A DNA stretch of 64,000 bases from Halesus radiatus (taxonomy: Eukaryota > Arthropoda > Insecta > Trichoptera > Limnephilidae), in assembly GCA_022606495.2 (NCBI GenBank), contig JAHDVE020007959.1, positions 248,001-312,000 on the forward strand, in the 5' to 3' direction. Numbering within the stretch: position 1 is the stretch's first letter; each line of letters opens with the position of its first letter. Below, piece after piece: positions 19,420-30,378 of this stretch. A model generated the notes under the pieces. The model saw only the letters and a program-made list of their open reading frames with translations. It did not search any database and had not been told where the DNA came from. A program made the position numbers and the translations under genes.

Positions 19420-22400
19420 ATGATAAAAAAGATTAAAAAAGGTTTGGCTATGTTGTTGGCTGCTTGTATGACATTTTCGACTTTGGCACCAGCTGGGGCT
19501 ATGACGGTGCATGCGGCCACAACGGAAATTGATCCAGAAAATCTAGATAATAACAATAGTGGAACCACCACTGCTTACACGTGGAAAGGTAACACGATAT
19601 TTGATATTGAGGGGATTAGCAATGGACAATTTATAGGTACAGAGAATCCATATACAGGTTCTGGAATAAATACTACATTTGGTCGTAACGGATATACTTC
19701 TTTTGTGGGAACATCAAATTTGTCAAAAGCCAATATAGCGCTTACAAATACTTATTCTCCAAGTTCTTATGTAAATGCTTTTAATGGTGGTGTTTATACT
19801 AATTCTACTTATGGTGTGGAAATACAAATGAAAACTTATCCTAGTCTAGATGAGAAATGGATCATTGTTGAATATAATGTGTATAATAAAACTACTGCGA
19901 ATATTACTGGCATCAAAGTTGGATCCGTTGCTGATGTAGAGATAGGTGGTGATGATTATGCTACTCTTTTCAGAACTGAAAAAGGTATTCGTATGACTCA
20001 TCGAACAACCCTTGAAACATTTGAACTTGTTACCAATGACCCCAGTATTGGTGTGGACAATTCTAGTACTGGTATAAGGACTTGGATGGGTAATTATAGT
20101 GGTATGGCTGGTCATGTATATGATCAAAGTGCATTGGATTATTTTAATGCTAGTGTTGACCTTCCTGGGATGGGTAGACCAGGTGATTCTGCAGTTGCAT
20201 ATTCTTGGGATGTTAATTTATTCCCTTTTCAGACCAAGTCCTTTAAGGTGGCTTTTGGTGCCAGAGGTCCTTGTTACTACGTGTCTGAAACGGGGAGTGA
20301 TGCCATTAGTACAACTGGAACCTACAGTGATCCTTTTATGACTATACAACATGCAGTAAACAAATTGGGTATTAAGATGGGATATATTTATATTCAGGAT
20401 TATGGAGAGCTAGCCAACACAATAACACCAAGTGTGGGAGCAAACATAACCTTTATGAGTGCGGACTTTAACCGAGATGGAAATCCTGTGAATACAATTG
20501 TCCCATTAAAACGTGCAGCATCTTTTACAGGACCTTTATTTGAAACATCAAGTTCAAGTACAATTAAGTTCAGCAATATTATACTGGATGGAAATAAAGA
20601 ATTGGCAGTTGGTAATAATCAGCCACTAGTAAAGGCTGCAACTGGTACTATAGGAATTCAGTCGGGAACTACCCTTAAGAACAATAAAGTGACTAACTCT
20701 GATGTTGGAAGTGCTATTGATATCACTGGTTCTGCTAATCTTGATATGAATTTTGGTACAATAATAGGTAATGTATCAGCAGGGTCAGGAGCTTTAAACT
20801 ATAGTAGTACTGGAAGCTTTAAGGTTAAAAATAATGTGAACATTATTGATAATACTTTGTCTGATGGTACAACACAAGCCAATGTGTACCTCCTAGAAAA
20901 TAATACCATAACACTTACTGGTATATTGTTGGGAATTATTGGAGTAACCACCGAGATTACGCCGATGGCTTCAGAGATAGGAGTTATGACTTCTAACCCC
21001 AATCAAGAAGTAGTTGTTGTATCTAGTACTAATAGTGGTACAATATCAAATCCATCCGATTACACTGATCAGTTTCGGTCAGATACAGATACATCATCAG
21101 CCATTCATGTAACTAGTAGTGGAAGAAATATTGTACTAAAACGTGGTGGCAATGAACTTCTGATTGAATATGTAGATGATGTAGGAACTATTATCCAAAC
21201 AAGTGAAAGTGAATTTTATGGGACAGGGGATGCTGTAAATCTGACACCTCCAATACATTTTGGTTATACCATAAATGCAACAACTATTAGCTCTGATGAC
21301 CTCAGCACACTTTTAGTAAATCCCGTTAGCAAGGATGTAACTGGAAACATGCCAAATTCAACAGTTACAGTAACCTTTCAATATACGCGAAATCCAGCTA
21401 CCATCACCTTTAATGCAAATGGAGGACTTCCACAACCATCACCTTTAACAGGTGAAGTAGGAGATGCCGTTTCAGCAATGATGCCAATGGTTATTGAGAA
21501 ATATGGTTATAATTTTGACGGATGGTACAATGATCCTTCGTTCACAAGTCCTAGCATTACTAGTCTACCAGGTTCATATGCTGTACTACCTATCAGCTAT
21601 TATGCGAAGTGGATAATAAATACGGATATTTTCTTCAATTATGCGGTACAATACACAAATACAAGTGGTGATATTGTGTTCCAAACAAATACAAGCAATC
21701 AAAATGTGGAAGATCCTATAAGTGCACAGCCCAAAAATGTGCCTTCCTACATACTTTCCACTCACAGGGTGAACCCAACAAATGGTGGTACTTTTAATCA
21801 TCTTAGATTTTTTAGTGGAAATATGCCAAATCAGGACACTGTTGTGACCTATTATTATGCAGTTGATCGTAGCAGTGACTCAAATAAGAATAACCTGAAC
21901 ATTATTTATAAAACTGCTTCAGGTAGTATTATTCAAACTAACAATCTATGGTATTACCCTGAAGATAATCTTATGGTTACACCAGCTGCAATCTACGGTT
22001 ATGCTCTTTCAGGGATGGAAATTACACAAGGAGCAACAGCCAATGAAACGTCCCTACTTTCTGCGGTTACAGGCAACTTCGCCGCAAATGGTACTTTTAC
22101 TGGTAAGATGCCTAACCAGGCCGTAACAATAACTTATACTCTTGAACCAACCAATGAAGGTTATGAGTATGCTGTTAAATATCAACATAATAATAAAAAT
22201 ATTATAAGTCCTGTAGTGGTAGCGAAACAAGCAGATGAGAATGTAACATCTATCTATCAGGATATTTATGGGTATCATCTCCCATCAGGTTCTGCTGATC
22301 CTGCAACATCTGGATTATTTGATGGATCCCATAACTTTACAGGTATTATGCCTAACCAAAACCTAACTGTAACCTACAACCTAAATAAGGATATTAGCAA

Positions 22401-25400
22401 GTGGGCAATTCTTACTTATGAGTCAGATGCACATGGATCAATTACCAATACAGGAGTATCAGATGATGTCACACCTGCTGGAGTAGGTGTTTATCAAACT
22501 GATATGATTATAAATGATGGAACACCAGAAGGTGATTTGGGTTGCTATACCTGGGCTGATATGAACACAAGAAATCTTGTTCCAGTTCCAGTTGCTGACC
22601 AGTATTATCGTTTCTCATGTTGGTATTTGGATTCCAACACCAATGGTGTGATGGATGAGGGCGAAGCAATTGCTGACAGTGCCCAATTTACAGCTAATAC
22701 CACTGTTAGAGCACACTTTGAAGAAGATCCAGAATGGTGGATTGATATTACATTGGCAGCTGGAGAACATGGTTCTTTAGATCTAGGCGCCATTACTTCT
22801 CTTCACTTGGTGAAAGGGACAACATGGAATGATGTTATTGCCAGTCTTCCAAGCTATACCCCTATCGTTAATTATATCTTTGATCATTGGTATCAAGGTA
22901 GTTTCATTGTCCAAAATACAGATATACTTGAGAATGGAAAGACCTATACAGCTCGTTTTATAAAAGATCCAAGTGTTTTTGGAACGGGTGTTCAGGCACC
23001 AGATGCTGCTGGATTTGTAGATGTAGATGGCAGTGGTAAAATTACTGTATATGATACCTCCGGTGGCTACCAATATATTGTAACTGATCTCCAGGGCAAT
23101 GTGGTGTCAGTACAAAATGGAAGTATTCTCAATGACCGAGTGATATTTACAGACTTATATCCTGGTAGTAGATATCAGGTATATGAAGCAATTGAGAGTA
23201 TTGTAGTAGGCATAGGAAGTTCTATTAGCACCATAACCAATGGAATAAGTTCCCCAACAGAAGTTTTGATTCCTGTTGTGGAAGATAATGTAACCATTAC
23301 ATTTGATGAAAAAAATGAAGGAAAAACCCAAATTATCATCAATCCAGCAGATCCGGATTGTGACTATGCTCTCCTTGATAAAGATGGAAATGTAGTAATT
23401 ACAACAGAAACAAGAAACGATGGCTGGCAGACTCCAAAAGGAAATCATCCATCAACTATAACATTTTCAGGACTTGAATATGATGAAGAGTATACGGTTG
23501 TAGCTCTGCCTCATGATAAAACAAATGTTTCACCAACAACCAAGGAACAAGATGGAACAAAACTTGTCACAGATCCAGGTAGTGCTTTGGAGATTCCTAC
23601 CTATATTGTTGAAACAATAGGTGGAAACGTAGTTCAGGTTGAAGATCAGGATGTTGATACTAATCACTCAGAAGGTATTAAAGAGGGTCAAGTAATTAAG
23701 ATTGAAGCTGCACCTGTCAATGATTTGGGCGGTACCTTTGCTTATTGGAAAGTGATTGTTGGAAATGTGCCTGGATTTACAGGGAAAATCACCACTCCTG
23801 ATGTTACATTTACGATGCCAAGCACTAATGTAGTAGTGTGTGCATATTACGAAAGAACAAATACTTCTGATGCAACTGTAGTGGATGAGGTAAGAGGTGG
23901 CAATCCTAATGAGATCGCCATTGATCCTTCTGAAATACCAGACCTGGAACAACAATGGACAACAAGTGATGACAGAGTGTTAATTGATGAAAATGGAGCA
24001 GATGTTACTTATAAAGTAGTATTTAACAAAAATGCGGCAAAAGCTTCAGAATCTGCTGCAATTAAAGCATCAAGCTTATACGAAATGGACCATGTGTTGG
24101 CATTTGAAGCAGCATGGGGACTGGATGTAAAAGTAGAACGTTATGTCAATGGAAGAAAAATCGAAATGGATACCATCCCTAATACAACCTTTCAGGCAAT
24201 CACACAGCTAGATGGTAAAGATGTTGACATGATGGATTACCAACTATATCAAATTGATTATGACACTGATGGAACAATCCTTTCTGTGTCACAAGTTCCA
24301 ACAGACAATGATCCAGAAGTAACAGGTGGTTTGTTCAAATTTGATGCAAAAGTAGGTTCTCGTTATGTACTTGTATATTCAAAGACATACCGTGTTGTAT
24401 TCTTAAATGAGGTTAAGAGTAAAGAATTTGATACTTACCCTCCAATGTTCCGCCTATCATTTAAGGTTCGTAAATATGGAACTATTACACAAGATTACTA
24501 TGATGAATATTATGATCAGATAGAGCCCCCAATTGAAACATTAATTGACAATCAGGGTGTACAGCATGATTACAGGGGATGGAGCACAAATAATATGCCA
24601 GAGAGTTATCGTGCTTTTAACTTTGAAAATCCAATTAAACAAAAAACAGTTGTTTATGCCTACTATGATAACAACCGTGAACTAGTACTAAAAACACGAG
24701 ATGAGCTAGAAGCAGCTATTAAGGAAGCCAATAGACTTGCAGATGAATATTTCCTTACAGTTGTCGAGGCAGAAGAGCTGAAACGAGATATTATGGTAGC
24801 GCAGGATGTATTTGATCAGACAGAACGTAAAGCAACTTATGAAGAATTGCTCCAGGCCATTGAGAATTTAAAACGTGCTTATGATAAAGCCAAAAAAGTA
24901 GTAGATGATCGTAATGATGGTTATAATAACATGCACAATAACGGAAGCAGCTCTAATGGCGGCGGCGGTACCGGTAGCGGTGGCGGATCTGGAACTGGAA
25001 AAACAAGCAATCCTTATGTACCTGCTAAGAGTAATGTTTATTCTGTTGGCGGCAATGGTGTCTGGGAACTATTAAACAGTGAAAATAATCAGTGGGCATT
25101 TGTATTAAATGGTGGAATTAAAGTGACTGGGATGTGGGCATGGTTAGATTATACTTCTGGCGATACTGCAAGGACAGGATGGTATCACTTTAATAGAAAT
25201 GGAATCATGGATTCTGGCTGGTTTAGAGATGAGAAATTAAACTGGTATTACTGTAATACACTTCATGATGGTTGGTTTGGAAAGATGAAAACCGGATGGC
25301 ATTATGATGAGACAGACAAGCACTGGTACTATCTCGACCCTACAACAGGTATGATGGCAACTGGATGGAGAGAAATTGGCGGAAAATGGTACTTTTTTAC

Positions 25401-25554
25401 ATCCGGAAATCTGCAGAGTACCTATCAATATGATATAGCCCAGGAACAATGGGTATTTATAAATACCAGTGAAAGACCTTTTGGTTCTATGTTTGTGTCT
25501 GAAAGAACTCCTGATGGATACACTGTAGATGCCAATGGATCATGGGTAGAATAG
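19420..25554 (+). CDS. Large secreted multidomain surface protein with C-terminal wall-binding repeats
   Basis: A 2044-residue protein with site AGGGAGG before the ATG. Residues 1-33 form a signal peptide. About 35-290 look like a beta-sandwich. About 292-570 look like a right-handed beta-helix (CYYVSETGSDAIS...GTYSDPFMTIQHAV is typical of its entry). MucBP-like modules with the GxMPNQxVTxTY ending recur at about 590-990, interrupted by an InlB-type repeat. Bacterial-repeat (AxGxxGSI) modules and a domain shared with the next gene follow. A helical FIVAR-like segment (about 1765-1830) and a Gly/Ser linker lead to four or five wall-binding repeats (GWYHFNRNGIMDSGW, WYYLDPTTGMMATGW). It ends with TPDGYTVDANGSW. 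No enzyme signature is seen; an adhesin is likely. Confidence 0.85.
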   Translation: MIKKIKKGLAMLLAACMTFSTLAPAGAMTVHAATTEIDPENLDNNNSGTTTAYTWKGNTIFDIEGISNGQFIGTENPYTGSGINTTFGRNGYTSFVGTSNLSKANIALTNTYSPSSYVNAFNGGVYTNSTYGVEIQMKTYPSLDEKWIIVEYNVYNKTTANITGIKVGSVADVEIGGDDYATLFRTEKGIRMTHRTTLETFELVTNDPSIGVDNSSTGIRTWMGNYSGMAGHVYDQSALDYFNASVDLPGMGRPGDSAVAYSWDVNLFPFQTKSFKVAFGARGPCYYVSETGSDAISTTGTYSDPFMTIQHAVNKLGIKMGYIYIQDYGELANTITPSVGANITFMSADFNRDGNPVNTIVPLKRAASFTGPLFETSSSSTIKFSNIILDGNKELAVGNNQPLVKAATGTIGIQSGTTLKNNKVTNSDVGSAIDITGSANLDMNFGTIIGNVSAGSGALNYSSTGSFKVKNNVNIIDNTLSDGTTQANVYLLENNTITLTGILLGIIGVTTEITPMASEIGVMTSNPNQEVVVVSSTNSGTISNPSDYTDQFRSDTDTSSAIHVTSSGRNIVLKRGGNELLIEYVDDVGTIIQTSESEFYGTGDAVNLTPPIHFGYTINATTISSDDLSTLLVNPVSKDVTGNMPNSTVTVTFQYTRNPATITFNANGGLPQPSPLTGEVGDAVSAMMPMVIEKYGYNFDGWYNDPSFTSPSITSLPGSYAVLPISYYAKWIINTDIFFNYAVQYTNTSGDIVFQTNTSNQNVEDPISAQPKNVPSYILSTHRVNPTNGGTFNHLRFFSGNMPNQDTVVTYYYAVDRSSDSNKNNLNIIYKTASGSIIQTNNLWYYPEDNLMVTPAAIYGYALSGMEITQGATANETSLLSAVTGNFAANGTFTGKMPNQAVTITYTLEPTNEGYEYAVKYQHNNKNIISPVVVAKQADENVTSIYQDIYGYHLPSGSADPATSGLFDGSHNFTGIMPNQNLTVTYNLNKDISKWAILTYESDAHGSITNTGVSDDVTPAGVGVYQTDMIINDGTPEGDLGCYTWADMNTRNLVPVPVADQYYRFSCWYLDSNTNGVMDEGEAIADSAQFTANTTVRAHFEEDPEWWIDITLAAGEHGSLDLGAITSLHLVKGTTWNDVIASLPSYTPIVNYIFDHWYQGSFIVQNTDILENGKTYTARFIKDPSVFGTGVQAPDAAGFVDVDGSGKITVYDTSGGYQYIVTDLQGNVVSVQNGSILNDRVIFTDLYPGSRYQVYEAIESIVVGIGSSISTITNGISSPTEVLIPVVEDNVTITFDEKNEGKTQIIINPADPDCDYALLDKDGNVVITTETRNDGWQTPKGNHPSTITFSGLEYDEEYTVVALPHDKTNVSPTTKEQDGTKLVTDPGSALEIPTYIVETIGGNVVQVEDQDVDTNHSEGIKEGQVIKIEAAPVNDLGGTFAYWKVIVGNVPGFTGKITTPDVTFTMPSTNVVVCAYYERTNTSDATVVDEVRGGNPNEIAIDPSEIPDLEQQWTTSDDRVLIDENGADVTYKVVFNKNAAKASESAAIKASSLYEMDHVLAFEAAWGLDVKVERYVNGRKIEMDTIPNTTFQAITQLDGKDVDMMDYQLYQIDYDTDGTILSVSQVPTDNDPEVTGGLFKFDAKVGSRYVLVYSKTYRVVFLNEVKSKEFDTYPPMFRLSFKVRKYGTITQDYYDEYYDQIEPPIETLIDNQGVQHDYRGWSTNNMPESYRAFNFENPIKQKTVVYAYYDNNRELVLKTRDELEAAIKEANRLADEYFLTVVEAEELKRDIMVAQDVFDQTERKATYEELLQAIENLKRAYDKAKKVVDDRNDGYNNMHNNGSSSNGGGGTGSGGGSGTGKTSNPYVPAKSNVYSVGGNGVWELLNSENNQWAFVLNGGIKVTGMWAWLDYTSGDTARTGWYHFNRNGIMDSGWFRDEKLNWYYCNTLHDGWFGKMKTGWHYDETDKHWYYLDPTTGMMATGWREIGGKWYFFTSGNLQSTYQYDIAQEQWVFINTSERPFGSMFVSERTPDGYTVDANGSWVE

Positions 25555-25567
25555 GAGATATGGCTAA

Positions 25568-28500
25568 ATGAAATTATTTAAAATAAATAAAAGACAAATT
25601 GCTGGATTTCTTGCGACATGTATGGTGTTTTCCATACTGTCGCCGGCTATGCCGGCGGGAGCGACCTCGTTAGGTGAGGAGTCTATCATTATATTTGATA
25701 CAGGAGATGGTCCGGATACTATGTTGGCGCAAAATAAACTTGAAGGATTTGCAGGAACTCCACTTCATGAAGTATCTGACCCTTTGGGTCTTCCGGTTGA
25801 TAATAGCCTTAGTGGATATTCAAGACCAGCTCTTCCGGTGTTAGACCTATGGGAAGGTTATCAGTTTGGTGGTTGGTATAATAGCAGCGGAAATAAAATA
25901 ACCAAGCTTCCATATGCATTTCCTTATGCAGCGGAAACGGTCTACACAGCGAAGTGGATAGGAGTTAATGACCCTTTATATAATTTGACTATTAAACAAC
26001 AAAGAACTCTACCAAGTGGAAATATATATACATTCTTGAATGATGACACACAACAACATCAAGTAATGCAAACAATTAGTGCTTCTTATAACCGAGAGAT
26101 ACCAGGCTACACCTATTCAAGTGGTACTATAAGTCCCGAGAAAAAGAGGAAATTTAATGATCCGGTTGGACAGGGGACTGGTGGTTGGATTGGAGAATTT
26201 AATGCCTCGAACCATATATTTGTAGGCACGATGCCAAATGAAGATATTACAATAACATATAAATACCAACCAGACATTACTAAAAAGTTTAATTTAAGGG
26301 TTGAGTATGTAGATGAAGCACTAATGGCTGTGGCAGCACCTGATTCTACAGTGAAACGTAGTGCGGAGGAATCTATTAGTGCGACACCTAAATCGGTTAC
26401 TGGTTACCAGCTTCGCACTCCTCAAGTTAATGCAAATTATATTAGTGAAGGATATACTTCTCAAACAAGTAGTACATATACAGTTAATGAGGCTGGTGGA
26501 TCTTTTGATGCAGCAGGTCAATATACAGGTTACATGCCAAACCAAAAAGTTACTATCAGATATATTTATGATATAGATGAAACTTATAGAGTTCCAGTTG
26601 AAGTTATATATTTAGATCAAAATGGTGAAAACTTACGTACAAAGGGTTTAATTGTGGATAGTGTGCCAGCAATTTATGATGCCACACCAAGTACACCAAT
26701 TTCAATACCAGTACCGTTATTAACTGGATATATGAGTGAATATAATGTAAGCTGGGCTTCCCAATCCTCAGGTATTAGTGCTACAAAAGATTTGCCAGCG
26801 CATGTACTTAATTTCACCCCAGGGATGTTGAGAGCTACTATAACGATTACTTATGCAGAGGATCTTAATGATACCACACTTTGGGCACGTGTTTCTTATG
26901 GAATAGGTCAAAATGGTACTATTTCTGGTAATAGCTCCCCAGGGAATTTTAGAAAAGGCAGTTATAGCATAGAAGATCTTACTCGTAATCTGGTTCCTGG
27001 AGGAAGTCCACATTACTTATTTGATGGATGGTGGCAAGTTGATGCTGTTGGTCACAAGATAGGAAATAAAATAACAACTCTTGACCTTCAAAGTAATATT
27101 ACAATTCAGGCTTTTTTTGTAGAAAATCCTTCTGAGTGGTTTGATATTAGTTTTGCATCTGGTAGTCATGGAACTATAGAAAACCTGGCTGTGCAACATG
27201 TGTCTCAGGGAACTTGTTGGAATGATATCCCAATACCTGTCACAACTCCAAACAGTGGATATATGTTCTCAGGCTGGTATGATAGTCAGGGGAATCAGGT
27301 GATGGACCCAGCTACTAATAATCCTGAGTTCATAGCAAATATGGTGTATACTGCCAGATTTACAAGCATAATTGAGGACGGAGGAACTTCTACATTAAAC
27401 ATTCCTAATGCCCAAGGGTTGGTTGCGGATAATGGAAGTGGAGCTGTTTTCGTACAAGATGTTGCAGAATACAGAAAATATGCGATTACAAATATGGATG
27501 GAACTGTAATTCAGGTTCTTTCAGGAATTCAGATTAATAATGGGACAAAATTTGAGAATTTAGACCCATGTACACAATATAAAGTATATGAGCTGGATGA
27601 GCTAGCCATCCTCCTTTCGAGTACACAAATCGAAAATCTTGATGGAAGTTCAAGAAGTCTTCCAGCAATAGTAACAATTCCGGCAACTGGTGGTAATCTT
27701 ACCATAGAGCCAGATGATAACAATAAATGTCAAATTATTATTAATCCAGCCGCATCAGGTATGGAATATGCACTTCTTGATGGAAATGGCAATATTGTTC
27801 ATTATGAAGGTGGCAATTCAGGAGGATGGGTGACACCTACAGGAACTGCTCCATCTCTTATTGTTACATTTAATGATTTGGAGGTAGGCGCAACCTACAC
27901 AGTTGTAACTCAACCCATAGGAGGCTCAAGTACTCCAGAGGAAAAGAAAGACCTTGGTAGTGATGTCTTTACCGCAATAGATGAGGTTATAGTACCGGAT
28001 TATACCATAGAAGTCATAGGTGGTAAGATTGAAAAAATCGGAGATGAAGTACTTGGCGTTTCCTATTATCCTACAGCAAGTGTAGGAGATAGGGTAAAGA
28101 TTGTTCCAACCCCTGACAATGGGCAAACATTTAAATCTTGGATAGTTTCCATTGGAACTATTGATGGATTCTATCAGGGACGCGACGACCAAACATTTAC
28201 AATGCCTGCGACCAATGTAGTCCTTATTGCTACTTATCGTGAGGATAATGATCCAACACTAGCGGATGTAGAATATAAAGTGAATGGTAATTATGAGGGA
28301 GCAGTTGCTCTGGATATATCATCGGAAAAAATGCATTATCTTCAGGAAAAATTAACAACCAGTGATGATCTTGACCTTATTACTTCAATCAATCCCAAAA
28401 ATGTAACTTATAGGATTCAATTTACGAAACGTACTCCATTAACTTCTGAGTCCAATCAGATTAAACCAGAAATCAACAATTATCTGGAAGCATTCAAAGC

Positions 28501-29902
28501 GGCGTGGGCAATAGATGTAGAGATTCTTCGTTTCGTAGATGGTGAAAGACGTCCAGTGGAAGGGGATTATACTGATGTTGAATTAGAAATATTGGCTCAG
28601 ATTAGTTTACATCATTGGAATAATAAAGACTACCAACTATGGCAAATAAACAAGGATACTAATGCAGTTGAATTGATTACCATGTCACCAGATCCTAACA
28701 ATGCACCAGCAAATCTGGGATTGTTCCGTTTTGTTGGTAACACAGAGACCACTTATGTATTGACATATTCACAAACTTATGAAGTCATTATCAAAGATAT
28801 GATCACAGGGCAGGATAAGTCAATTAAAGTACGTAAAGGACAGACTTTAAATTCAGAGGATGTATATCAGCAATGGATTCCTACAACTGATGTTCCTGAT
28901 GGCAACAGCTTGTGGCATTATGAATATCTCAGCAAAACAGAAATTGGTAATAGTGAATATGATACCACATTACCAATAACAAGTAATTTAATATTATACA
29001 CACATTACACCAATTCAGATTCTGCATGGGAAGATGCAAAGCAAAATCTGGTAGACGAATTAAACATTGCCAATTCTCTTGTAAATAATGGAAGTATCAG
29101 CCAGGAAGATAAAACAATACTGGAAGAAGCCATTGACAACGGAATGGAAGCATTAAATAAAATACCAAAACCAACAACACAAGAATTACAAAATGAATAT
29201 GAGACATTAAAGGGAATCGTAGATAATATAACCAACGGTTCAGGCTCAGGTTCAGGCTCAGGTTCAGGTTCAGGTTCAGGCTCAGGCTCAGGCTCAGGTT
29301 CAGGTTCAGGTTCAGGTTCAGGCTCAGGTACAATCCAAATTACTGATATTAAAACTCCTGGTAGTTCTGGATTATCTACAATTTACAAAGTAAATGTAGA
29401 TGGTAAGTGGCAGCTTATTGATCCAGCAAATCACAAATGGGCGTTTATACTAAATAATGGTACCATGATGTCAGGAAAATGGGCAGAGATAAGTTATAAT
29501 CATAACAATAATACATTGACTTACTACTATCACTTCAATAGCAACAATACGATGGATAGTGGTTGGTACAAAGATGAAAATGGTAAATGGTATATGTTAT
29601 CCATGGATCATAATGGTTGGTTCGGTCATATGGTAACTGGATGGTATTATAGCAACGAAGATGGAAAATGGTATTATTTAGATCCTGTTACAGGAGCCAT
29701 AAAAACTGGATGGAATAAAATTGATGGTCAATGGTACTATTTTACAGCCTCAAACCAAAATGAGACCTATCATTATGATATCAATACTGGTACATGGTCG
29801 TATGTAGGTCTTGCAGCAGGACGTCCTTTAGGCTCTATGTATGTGAATGAAAATACTCCTGATGGTTACCAAGTGAATGCAAATGGAGCATGGAGTGAAT
29901 AG
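25568..29902 (+). CDS. Large secreted surface protein, paralogue of the preceding gene
   Basis: A 1444-residue protein starting 13 bases after its neighbour. Residues 1-32 form a signal peptide. An InlB-type repeat (about 41-135) ends in VYTAKW. MucBP-like modules (about 135-450) carry GTMPNEDITITYKY and GYMPNQKVTIRYIY. The region at about 860-1090 is clearly homologous to the preceding protein (EAFKAAWAIDVEILRFV against LAFEAAWGLDVKVERYV). A helical segment (about 1155-1220) leads into 15 Gly-Ser pairs, then wall-binding repeats (GWYKDENGKWY, KWYYLDPVTGAIKTGW) and the ending TPDGYQVNANGAW. It lacks the beta-helix and N-terminal sandwich of the paralogue. It is the last gene of the operon; its function is probably adhesive. 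Confidence 0.85.
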   Translation: MKLFKINKRQIAGFLATCMVFSILSPAMPAGATSLGEESIIIFDTGDGPDTMLAQNKLEGFAGTPLHEVSDPLGLPVDNSLSGYSRPALPVLDLWEGYQFGGWYNSSGNKITKLPYAFPYAAETVYTAKWIGVNDPLYNLTIKQQRTLPSGNIYTFLNDDTQQHQVMQTISASYNREIPGYTYSSGTISPEKKRKFNDPVGQGTGGWIGEFNASNHIFVGTMPNEDITITYKYQPDITKKFNLRVEYVDEALMAVAAPDSTVKRSAEESISATPKSVTGYQLRTPQVNANYISEGYTSQTSSTYTVNEAGGSFDAAGQYTGYMPNQKVTIRYIYDIDETYRVPVEVIYLDQNGENLRTKGLIVDSVPAIYDATPSTPISIPVPLLTGYMSEYNVSWASQSSGISATKDLPAHVLNFTPGMLRATITITYAEDLNDTTLWARVSYGIGQNGTISGNSSPGNFRKGSYSIEDLTRNLVPGGSPHYLFDGWWQVDAVGHKIGNKITTLDLQSNITIQAFFVENPSEWFDISFASGSHGTIENLAVQHVSQGTCWNDIPIPVTTPNSGYMFSGWYDSQGNQVMDPATNNPEFIANMVYTARFTSIIEDGGTSTLNIPNAQGLVADNGSGAVFVQDVAEYRKYAITNMDGTVIQVLSGIQINNGTKFENLDPCTQYKVYELDELAILLSSTQIENLDGSSRSLPAIVTIPATGGNLTIEPDDNNKCQIIINPAASGMEYALLDGNGNIVHYEGGNSGGWVTPTGTAPSLIVTFNDLEVGATYTVVTQPIGGSSTPEEKKDLGSDVFTAIDEVIVPDYTIEVIGGKIEKIGDEVLGVSYYPTASVGDRVKIVPTPDNGQTFKSWIVSIGTIDGFYQGRDDQTFTMPATNVVLIATYREDNDPTLADVEYKVNGNYEGAVALDISSEKMHYLQEKLTTSDDLDLITSINPKNVTYRIQFTKRTPLTSESNQIKPEINNYLEAFKAAWAIDVEILRFVDGERRPVEGDYTDVELEILAQISLHHWNNKDYQLWQINKDTNAVELITMSPDPNNAPANLGLFRFVGNTETTYVLTYSQTYEVIIKDMITGQDKSIKVRKGQTLNSEDVYQQWIPTTDVPDGNSLWHYEYLSKTEIGNSEYDTTLPITSNLILYTHYTNSDSAWEDAKQNLVDELNIANSLVNNGSISQEDKTILEEAIDNGMEALNKIPKPTTQELQNEYETLKGIVDNITNGSGSGSGSGSGSGSGSGSGSGSGSGSGSGSGTIQITDIKTPGSSGLSTIYKVNVDGKWQLIDPANHKWAFILNNGTMMSGKWAEISYNHNNNTLTYYYHFNSNNTMDSGWYKDENGKWYMLSMDHNGWFGHMVTGWYYSNEDGKWYYLDPVTGAIKTGWNKIDGQWYYFTASNQNETYHYDINTGTWSYVGLAAGRPLGSMYVNENTPDGYQVNANGAWSE
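29237..29326 (+). repeat. Hexanucleotide tandem repeat encoding a Gly-Ser linker
   Basis: Fifteen units of GGYTCA encode (GS)15 between the helical stalk and the wall-binding repeats. Units alternate between GGTTCA and GGCTCA, so the array is not perfectly homogeneous. Unit gain or loss would keep the frame. Confidence 0.9.
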
Positions 29903-30097
29903 TATAACAATTACCTTTCATAATCCTGATTAAAATATTTGCCTAAGCTGACAAATGGGAGCTAGTGTAATTATTAATTTTCTTTTACGCCCCTTAGAGA
30001 AGTTGAAACATATATTTAATTACTTTCTATAATGTGCCCTATGCATTATTTAAATATAGTGTAGCAGTACTCAAATTGTTTTAAAGGAGGCTTTAAA

Positions 30098-30259
30098 ATG
30101 ACAATCGATAAATTAATAACTAAAACACTAAAGAAAAATGCACAGGAACAGTGTACTGATGAAGTAAAACGAGTATTATGGGCAAGAATAGTAAAAAAAT
30201 TAGATATTCCGAATACGGAAACCTTACAGTGTAAGGTTTATGGGAATAAATTTCCATAA
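30098..30259 (+). CDS. Small 53-residue protein, unknown function
   Basis: An excellent AAAGGAGG site (30083-30090) lies 7 bases before the ATG. The product is basic and lysine-rich, with a predicted helical middle (CTDEVKRVLWARIVKKLDIP) and a C-terminus GNKFP. No signal peptide or transmembrane segment is seen. It lies 195 bases after the surface-protein operon with no clear terminator between, and the hairpin at 30379-30445 ends the unit. I do not recognise the family. Confidence 0.6.
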   Translation: MTIDKLITKTLKKNAQEQCTDEVKRVLWARIVKKLDIPNTETLQCKVYGNKFP

Positions 30260-30378
30260 ATTACATCTGACTTCATGCTCTTATCAATTTGTATAGGCAC
30301 TTCTTCTCTTAGGGGATAAATTCTTTTGGAAAGTAGAAAAAAGAAAGACTAAACAAAATAATTACTTTAGGCAATACC

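Noticed and set aside
29097..29333. Leu/Asn/Ser-rich minus-strand frame
   Set aside because: It is the antisense of the (Gly-Ser)15 hexamer array.
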